A stretch of DNA of 64,000 nt from NCBI RefSeq assembly GCF_958298935.1, contig NC_084922.1, positions 48,515,458 through 48,579,457 of the forward strand, written 5' to 3'. Shown one piece after another: positions 56,763-64,000 of the stretch (position 1 is its first letter; every line of letters starts with the position of its first letter). The position numbers were made by a program, and so were the translations under genes. Source of the stretch: Phragmites australis (lineage: Eukaryota; Streptophyta; Magnoliopsida; Poales; Poaceae). The notes under the pieces were generated by a model. That model did no database searches. It saw only the letters and a list, made by a program, of their open reading frames with translations, and had not been told where the DNA came from.

Positions 56763-59493
56763 TGAAAGTGCATCTAGCCCCTATGTGTGGTTTTGGTAAT
56801 TAATGACAATACCTATGGACTAACAATGGTGTTGAGTTTGTTAGTAGGTTGTTCCATAGGTGATGCATGGATGAGATATCGATGAGCTTTAAGTGAATGG
56901 GGAGAATGAAAATGCATCAAGATGAATGAGCTCAAAGTGATGCTCGGGTAAGTGATGACAATGCTTATGGACTAACAATCATATTGAGAATTGCTATTAG
57001 GTTATTCCATAGGAGATGCATAAATGATGAAGCATGGATTCTTTGAGAAATGCCATGAGTTCAAATAATTGCATCAAAAGTCATTGAGATTTTAGTGATG
57101 CTCATAAGAAGAAGAAGAAGCTCAATAAGATTAGCAATAAGCTTGGAAGCTAAGTTACTTGTGGAGATCAAGTAACTAAAGGTATGCTTGTCAATAGAGT
57201 TTTATAGACTAACCCGTGTGCTATGTGTTTAAGAATGAGTAGGGTTAGGTTCTATATGAAGATTGACAATATGCATGAAGGCTAATAAGTTACTTGTCGA
57301 GATCAAGTAACTTAAGGTATAAATGTTGTCATTTAGATTTTATGGACTAACCCATGTGCTTTGTGCTTGAGAGTGAGTTGGGGTTAGGATCCATAAGAAG
57401 TCATAAGTTGAATTGAAATCATATATGCCAAGAGTGAAGAACAAGAATGGACTCCATATTTGATAAAGTGAATTTCTTCAAGATGTCGAATACAAAGTGG
57501 TTTTCTATGGTAAGACGGTGAAGGGCAAGCAAGACTCGGCTGCGATGGACCATCCGTGGTGAAGGGCAAGCAAATGGCTTGGCGTCGAAGGACCAAGGCG
57601 GTGGTGAAGAGCGAGTGAAGCTTTGCGCCAATGGACCGTGCAAGGCCATGAGAAGCTATGAGTGATTCGCATCAATCACATGAGGAATCAAGAATAGATG
57701 GAGCAAAGATTTTATAGAAGTTGGCAACCCTCAAAGGTTTGAAAGTAAAAAGCGGTACTTGAAAGTATTCAAAAGGCTCAAATTGGTTCAAATGTGATTT
57801 ATCTTTGAATTTGAGTATAGGTATGCCGCACTATTAAGAGGGATGCAACGTGAGCTAATTGTCGCGTCTCAGTGCTCAAGAGTTCCCAACCAAACCCAAA
57901 GTGAGAGTTTGTTGTTAAGAGTCCGGAGCGGAAAGTGCGGAAGTATCCAAAATGGGTTTTGGAGTGTTCCTAATTTGATCCTATGTTCTTTAGGCCATGA
58001 ATTCAGTTGGGATGTGTAGCCCTCTGAATAAGCTTTCCATAGAGTCCAAAATCGTCGAAATCGGACTCCGGAATCAAAAGTTATCGTCGTTTTTCGGAGG
58101 TCAGCTGTGCTGTACTCGGAGACTCCGGTGTAGGTCGGAGACTCCGGTACCTGGAAAGGCCGGAGACTCCGGTGAGGTCCGGATACTCCGGTGAAGTCCG
58201 GATACTCCGGTACCTGGAGTGGCCGGAGACTCCGGGAAGTCTCTGGGGCTGTTTTCTGGGTTAAGTGCCGACCGGAGACTCCGGTGTAGGCCGGATACTC
58301 CGGTAAAAGTCCAGAAAAGAGCGTAACGGCTAGTTCTGACACATTCTGTGACCGTTCTGACGCCGTATTTGGATTTAGGGCCGGATACTCCGGTGTTCAC
58401 CGGATACTCCGGCCAGTTCTGTCAAAAACAGTAACGGCTAGTTGTTTGGAGTGGGCTATTTATACCCCACTCACCCCATCCTTTGGGGCTGCTGGAAGGG
58501 CACGAAAAGAACACATTTCTAGAGCCAAAAGAACCTCTCCCACTCCATTCTAGTGTGTGATTTGAGAAGAAAAGTGAGTTGGGTTGAGAGATTGGAAGAT
58601 TGAGTGCAAGTGAGCTAAAATCCAATCTTGAGCACTTGAGTTCTTGACAAGAAGTTCTCGAAGCGTTTGTTACTCTTGGAGGTGAAGCCTCCTAGCCGGC
58701 TAGGTGTCGCCGGTGAGCTCCCGTGCTTGTGGTGAGCCGCGGAAAGTTTGTGAAGGTCGATCTCGCCTCCGGAAGGAAAGAGATCAAGTTAGTGGAAACC
58801 GAGCTCAAGTGTGACCGAGCTTGGAGAGGAAAGCGGTTGAAAGAGACCCGGCTCGTTGGAGCTTCCTCAACGGAGACGTAGGATTCACGGTGGTGAATCC
58901 GAACTTCGGGAAACAAATCTTTGTGTCTCCTCTATTGTTTCCTTACTTTTATGTTCTTGCTCAAATCTTTGTGCATATTGCTCGATCTACTTGTTTGTGT
59001 GTATTTGAGTGTAGGTTCTTCGTGAATCTACTTGGAATCATCTCCGGGAACACACGACATCACTTGGTTTGAGCTAGAACTCTCCACTCATTAATTTTAT
59101 TCAGTTTCGGGCTCTGTTCTGTACAGAAACCGGAGAATCCGGACTTTACCGGAGTTTCCGGACCTGTACACACCGGAGTATCCGGACTACACCGGAGACT
59201 CCGGGGTGAACAGTAATTCCAGGCATATGAACAGTATTTTCAGCCTTTTTCAATTTAAGTTTTATTGCATATCTCTTGCTAGAATTGAGTAATTTTTGTC
59301 ACCTTAGGATTGTAATTTCCACACTTATTTAGGGTGATTGTGCACTAGTTGAGCCTAGCATATTTAGGTTTTTCTTTTGTGAAAAACTCGTTAGTTTATA
59401 TTCCGCTGCAAGTTTAGGCCAACGGTAAAAAGGGTTGAATTTTTGTTAAATCGCCTATTCACCCCCCCTCTAGGCGACATCATTGTCCTTTCA
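56763..59493 (+). mobile_element. 5' LTR (2.7 kb) of a Sirevirus-like copia element
   Basis: Starts TGAAAGTGCATCTAGCCCC and ends ATTGTCCTTTCA immediately before the Met-tRNA primer site. Its ends and 3' half match the solo LTR at 8127-9745. Within it: two pairs of direct repeats of about 135-140 bp (56800-57060 around TATGGACTAACAAT, and 57150-57410 around GATCAAGTAACT), and palindrome arrays at about 58110-58420 and 59125-59205. The matching 3' LTR would lie beyond the window. Confidence 0.85.
58110..58420. repeat. Array of CCGGAGACTCCGG / CCGGATACTCCGG palindromes
   Basis: About eleven copies of the form CGGA-N3-TCCG, mostly with GAC or TAC in the centre, lie between 58116 and 58415, typically 15-35 bp apart. 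Further copies follow at 59127-59205 (some imperfect) and at 63030-63410. See findings. Confidence 0.92.
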
Positions 59494-59495
59494 AT

Positions 59496-59507
59496 TGGTA
59501 TCAGAGC
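59496..59507 (+). other. Primer binding site for initiator Met-tRNA
   Basis: TGGTATCAGAGC starts 3 bp after the LTR end. It is the standard plant copia primer site complementary to the 3' end of initiator methionine tRNA. Confidence 0.95.
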
Positions 59508-59547
59508 CAAGTCTCTCTTTTCGGGCTTTACCGCCTAGAGAGTAAAG

Positions 59548-61647
59548 ATGTCGACTAGTGGATTAGTGCACTTAGAGCCACTCCTTTTAGATGGTTCAAA
59601 TTATTGTGATTGGAGTACTCGCATGCTTAATATTTTTAGGGCCATGGGTCCTCAAATAGAGCGAGTTGTAGATGTGAGCATTTCTCCTCCTAATGATAAA
59701 CTCATATCACCCGAAGAGGAAGAGAAATGCATACATCTTAATGCTCAAGCTACTAATGTCTTATTTGATGATTTGAGCATAGATGTTATTGAATCGATCT
59801 TGCCGCTTGAGGACGCTCATCTCATTTGGACTACTCTCAAAGAAAGATATGACAAGCCCAAATGTGATGAAGAACAACTTCTTCCAAAGACGTCATTTGT
59901 GGAATGCTCTACTTCATCATCACACCATGAAGAGCACCAAATGACTTTCTCTTTTGTCCAAGAGGATGTCACTCCGTCATCCACTTCACCAACATTTAAT
60001 AATGAGCAAGGTAATGAAATGGTGAGTGTGATAAGTGAGTGCCCAATCTCTCATTTGGACTTTAACAACACTTGCAATGAAATTTTCATATCTAGTAATG
60101 TTGTTAAACCTCGTATATCATCTATTGCTAAAATTCCTATTTATCATGATGATATAATTCTTGGTCCTCATAGCGATGCATCTATTTCCACTAGTACTTG
60201 TGAGATTAACTTTTTGAAGGAAATAGAAGTCTATGAGAGACAAAGCCTAGGTGGAGAAGCATCCACCTCTTCAAGATGCTCATCCCTTTACACCGATTCT
60301 CCATTATGCCTTATGGCAAAAGGTAAAAAGAGAGCGGTAAGTAAGGTTAATAATGCTAATGCTAGTTCTAGTGCTAGTGATAGTGATGAGCTTGGATTTG
60401 ATCTTTTGAGCAAAAAGAATATGCCTAGAATGATCAAGCTCTTGCGTATAATAGAAGGCCATGAGGAAAGCCTCGAGAGGCAAGAGGAATTCCTCATTGA
60501 GAAAATAGAAGAGCTTAAGACCTTAAATGTGAAATATGAAAAACTTCAAGAATCCTATAGTTCTTTATCTAATCTTTATGGGGATCTTAAAGTTAAGCAT
60601 ATTTCTTTGATTGATAAATTAGATGCTATGCCTCTAGTGGATTTAGAAAAATCATGTCCTAATTGCAATGTTTTATCTAAGGACAAATCCACTATTTCTC
60701 CTATTGAGAGTGCTTGTGCTACTAACTCTAATTCGTATGTAGCATCTTTGGAGAAAGAAAATATTGAGCTAAAGGCTCAAGTTGAAAAGCTTACTAGCAA
60801 GCATGTGGCTTTGCAAGAAAGTCATGATGAGCTTGTGTGCTCTCATAAAAATCTTGTGGACTCACACGCCATGCTAGAAATAGCTCATGAGGTAATTATC
60901 ACAACGGTAAAATCCTATAAACCTCATGTGGACATTAGCACACATTCTTTGCATAATATCGATTTAACATGTGCTAGTTCTAGCAATTCATTTAATGACA
61001 ATTCTATATCCAATGATGAATTGCCTACTAATCTTTGTTGCTCTAAAGCTAATATTTTTCCTAGTATTGCCTGTAATATTGATAGCAAAGGGAAAAGTGA
61101 GAAGCACAAAGATCATGGACTTGAAGCAAAATCCAATAAGAAGATAGCTCATATCAAGTGCTTCAAGTGCTCAAGCATGGGACACTATGCCTCTATGTGT
61201 TCCAACAAGGTTGATGACAATACCACACTTCCAAAGAAGAAAACAAGAAGAAGCAAGAGGAAGTGTTATGGATGCAATGAGAAGGGACATGAAATTGCAT
61301 CATGCCTCTACATGAAGAATGAAGGTCTTATGTCATCAAGAAAGAGGCTCACCAGCAAGGAAGCAAGCAAGAAGCAAGATGAGAAGGCATCTTGCAAGGA
61401 TAAGCACCGCATTTGCTACATTTGCCGGGCTAAGGGACATATTGGTAAGAATTGTCCCATTGGTAACATTCCTAAGCCTAACTCATTAAATAATGATCAA
61501 TATTTGCCTAGGAATGTTAAGAGTGGTACTTGTGCTACTAAAGTGATTAGTTCATCATTTGCTAGTAGAAAGGCCATTTGGGTGCCTAAGTCTCTTGTGA
61601 CTAACCTTAAAGGACCCAACATGGTTTGGGTACCACAAAGTGCTTAA
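59548..61647 (+). CDS. gag: Sirevirus/copia Gag polyprotein, intact 699-codon frame
   Basis: Single open frame from ATG 59548 (MSTSGLVHLEPLLLDGSNY), the usual N-terminus of grass copia Gag. Residues 1 to about 110 match the UBN2/DUF4219-like Gag core (YCDWSTRMLNIFRAMGP, AHLIWTTLKERYD). A Ser-rich middle and a coiled-coil-like segment (about 290-350 and 395-430) follow. Three CCHC zinc knuckles are visible near residues 535-640: CFKCSSMGHYASMC, CYGCNEKGHEIASC and CYICRAKGHIGKNC. The frame ends WVPKSLVTNLKGPNMVWVPQ plus stop at 61645-61647. No stop or shift occurs in the frame. In family members Gag binds RNA and assembles particles. No protease or polymerase frame follows in the window. Confidence 0.9.
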   Translation: MSTSGLVHLEPLLLDGSNYCDWSTRMLNIFRAMGPQIERVVDVSISPPNDKLISPEEEEKCIHLNAQATNVLFDDLSIDVIESILPLEDAHLIWTTLKERYDKPKCDEEQLLPKTSFVECSTSSSHHEEHQMTFSFVQEDVTPSSTSPTFNNEQGNEMVSVISECPISHLDFNNTCNEIFISSNVVKPRISSIAKIPIYHDDIILGPHSDASISTSTCEINFLKEIEVYERQSLGGEASTSSRCSSLYTDSPLCLMAKGKKRAVSKVNNANASSSASDSDELGFDLLSKKNMPRMIKLLRIIEGHEESLERQEEFLIEKIEELKTLNVKYEKLQESYSSLSNLYGDLKVKHISLIDKLDAMPLVDLEKSCPNCNVLSKDKSTISPIESACATNSNSYVASLEKENIELKAQVEKLTSKHVALQESHDELVCSHKNLVDSHAMLEIAHEVIITTVKSYKPHVDISTHSLHNIDLTCASSSNSFNDNSISNDELPTNLCCSKANIFPSIACNIDSKGKSEKHKDHGLEAKSNKKIAHIKCFKCSSMGHYASMCSNKVDDNTTLPKKKTRRSKRKCYGCNEKGHEIASCLYMKNEGLMSSRKRLTSKEASKKQDEKASCKDKHRICYICRAKGHIGKNCPIGNIPKPNSLNNDQYLPRNVKSGTCATKVISSSFASRKAIWVPKSLVTNLKGPNMVWVPQSA

Positions 61648-64000
61648 TTTGCTAAATAGGTACTTGGAGATGTATTGAAGACTTGGCTTACTTGAGAAGA
61701 ACTATATTGAATATCTCATCTTAAGAATCTTTCAAATTGGGGTTTCTCATGATATTTGGAAAGAAGTGCCAAGAGTGTGGATTATTGTTTTATTTCTATC
61801 TTCAATGATATCTCGGTAACAAGTATCTAACTTGAGCTATCTAGCCACTTAGCTTAGCATAAGTGCAAATATTCAATTTTTCTTGGTTGTGAGCACTTGA
61901 ATGTGGCTAGGTAAATTTTGAGCAAAAATTTATACTTTGTGTAATATGATGCTTTTAACGGCTCTTTAGTAGAGCAAGATCTTGTTAATATTGTAGGTAA
62001 TGGATACTTTGTGATGGCTATGGAAGATGAACTTAATTTACATGATCTCATGGTTGTAAGTTCATTCTTAGCACAAGTATTTCCATTGTAAATTCCTTTT
62101 GTGCCTTAACTCAAAATATAGGGTAAACTCCTCTAGATTCTTGAATGAACTAAGTGCATATTACAAGTAATTCAAGTACTTGGATGCACATATATATGGG
62201 GAGCTCATCCTATGTTTTGTGCTTTGAGACTAATATTTCTTCAAGTAAAATTTGTGTTTAGTCTCTTGGTAAAATAGAGGGCATTGGAGACTTGGCTAAT
62301 TATTTAAAGATTTATCTAATTGGTTAAAGAGTCAAGTTTTGTGGAATTATGTTTATTATTGCCCAATGTCACTCTATGGAGGTAACTCTCTATCACAATG
62401 CCTTAAATTCATATTCTTGTTCATTGTGTTAGATTTATTGTTCTACACTTTTCTGGAAGTTTCTAGCTCTTTGCATGTGTAGGTTATGTATCTATGCTTG
62501 TTTGGAGCTTATGCTTATGCTAGCATGTGTAGACTTTATTGCAATCTTGCCATGCTTACTCGTTTCATATTTATACATGTCTTGATTGCTTGCTAAGTGT
62601 GCTATGAATTTGTTTCTAGTGCATCTAGCTTCTCTTGTCAACTAGTATGTGTAGGATGCATTCCACTTTCATGTGTTGATAGTGGTTTTGGAGTCTTATT
62701 TGATCTTACTCGTCTTATTGAATTCTATTTGGCTCTCTTTTAGAGATATTAATGGATTATCACATTATGGGGGAGTATTATGCTTTATGCATCTTAAATA
62801 CCCATAATTTGTGAACATTTGAGCAATACCATTTAGAATTGATATTATTGTTTATCTAGCATCTATGTGGTATGTCAAGCTCATATAAAGCTCATTTTTG
62901 CAAGAATCCATTAATAGATCCGCTTTTGGTTTAAATTGAAACTTGAGATTCGTGGTATTTATCTAGTGACCTTTTCAATCTCAAGATTTTTAATTTGAAT
63001 CATTTCTCATTCGGATTTTATCAATAATTGTTTTCATTGTCCGGAGTCTCCGGTGTTCACCGGACACTCCGGTAGTTGGTGTTTTTAGTCCGGAGTCTCC
63101 GAGGTAGACTCCGGGAGAGAGTCTCGGTTAAGCATTTATTTTTGTTGAAAAAGACCGGAGTCTCCGGTGTTCCCCGGATACTCCGGTAGGAGAAAATATT
63201 TTTACCGGAGTCTCCGAGAGAGACTCCGCCAGAGAGTCTCGGTTAATATTTATTCTTTTGATAAAAAGGACCGGAGTCTCCGGTGTTCACCGGATACTCC
63301 GGTGTCTGGAGAACTCGGAGAGTCCGGCAAAGATTCCGAGTCTTTTCTGTGTGGCGACTGAGTGTCACCCGGAGTCTCCGGTGTTCACCGGACACTCCGG
63401 GTCAGTTCAACAGAACTGTATCAACTATTGTTTTTATTTGTGTTTTGTTGTAATAGTTGACTTTGAGAGGAATGTGTTTGAAGCTTGTGTTTAATTTCTA
63501 AAATTCTTCTTTCATGCTTCCTGAAAGAAAGTTGATCCATGCCTTGTTGCAATTACCGACTTGTGATATCTCCATATATCATTGTCTTCTTACAATTGGT
63601 AATAATACAAGCGGTAATCCTTGCTGATCATCTTTGTTTCAATTCTTGTTTTCAAGTGACTTCCTTCTATGTGAAAGATTTCATTTAACTCCTATGTTAG
63701 AAATATTGGTTTCTTCAAGGAAACTTTACTCTTGGAGTTCATATAAGCTTGTTATCTCAATGCTTGAATTATTTTCAATATACTTGCTTGAGATAAGTTT
63801 TTGAGCATGAATGCAATTCTATTCTTTATATGCTCAAATCTTGCTTAGTTCACTTGTTGAACTTTGAGAGCGATCATTTGTTGATCTTTGTCTTAGATGA
63901 AATTTGGACAACCTTTTGATGATTGTCTTTCATTTGGTATTTTCAAGTCTAATATGCTATTTTTGTCCAAATTATACCTTATCGGATCTTGAAAGTGATG
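61648..64000 (+). mobile_element. Internal region of the Sirevirus-like element after gag; no pol recognised
   Basis: AT-rich sequence without long frames on either strand. I looked for the copia integrase zinc finger and DDE core, the reverse transcriptase YVDD region and RNase H and saw none. At 63030-63410 there is a second palindrome array, mostly with the GTC centre (CCGGAGTCTCCGG), plus units reading GAGACTCCG and GAGAGTCTCGGTTAA. The 3' LTR is not in the window. Confidence 0.6.

Noticed and set aside
58110..58420. CRISPR-like repeat-spacer layout
   Set aside because: Repeats are only about 13 bp, palindromic and irregularly spaced, the genome is a plant, and no cas gene is present. 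They are LTR motifs.

Overview
This is nuclear DNA from a grass, most likely a panicoid. Long introns use GT-AG splicing, several genes have GC-rich first exons, and genes are separated by nested transposable elements typical of grasses: Sirevirus-like copia LTRs, Tat-like gypsy LTRs with an antisense Transposase_28 frame, a CACTA element carrying an Ulp1-like gene, Stowaway and Tourist-like MITEs, and a Helitron fragment. I saw no bacterial operon, CRISPR array, phage, rRNA or tRNA gene. Species-level assignment is not possible from sequence alone.

Layout. 1-2.5 kb: an ER-type FKBP (FKBP15-like) gene on the minus strand, 6 coding exons. 2.8-3.2 kb: a MITE. 3.9-4.5 kb: an uncharacterised Gly/Asn/Tyr-rich 203-aa protein, minus strand. 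5.35-11.9 kb: remains of two Tat-lineage gypsy elements in opposite orientation; the first carries an antisense Transposase_28 reading frame split by a solo LTR with a perfect 5-bp target duplication. 12-14 kb: intergenic, with a 94-bp tandem duplication. 14.05-17.3 kb: a CACTA-type element with an Ulp1/C48 peptidase gene. 17.7-20.2 kb: an element with about 0.35-kb terminal inverted repeats. 21.5-28.25 kb: a complete AP-4 epsilon adaptin gene (11 coding exons, minus), with a Helitron fragment in an intron. 28.56-29.28 kb: a foldback element. 30.3-35.6 kb: a complete PQBP1-like WW-domain gene (13 coding exons, minus). 37-44 kb: a locally duplicated block, a 1.2-kb foldback insertion, a lectin-receptor-kinase pseudogene, a LINE tail and a decayed grass gene. 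45-50.3 kb: a gypsy element without a recognisable pol, interrupted by a solo LTR and followed by a Stowaway MITE. 51.2-54.1 kb: a complete selenium-binding protein / methanethiol oxidase gene (7 coding exons, plus). 55.25-56.5 kb: a probable solo LTR with five copies of a 73-bp repeat. 56.76 kb to the end: a Sirevirus-like element with a 2.7-kb LTR, Met-tRNA primer site, an intact 699-codon gag and no recognisable pol in the 2.3 kb that follow.

The four complete host genes (FKBP15-like, AP4E, PQBP1-like, SBP1) have unrelated housekeeping roles: ER protein folding, trans-Golgi vesicle sorting, RNA processing/transcription, and sulfur metabolism. Their proximity suggests no shared pathway. The most distinctive non-genic signal is an array of short palindromes of the form CGGA-N3-TCCG that recurs in two diverged LTR families about 48 kb apart, and again beyond gag in the last element. 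I reconstructed exon boundaries by hand from reading frame plus GT/AG sites; transposon edges are approximate unless a target duplication is given.
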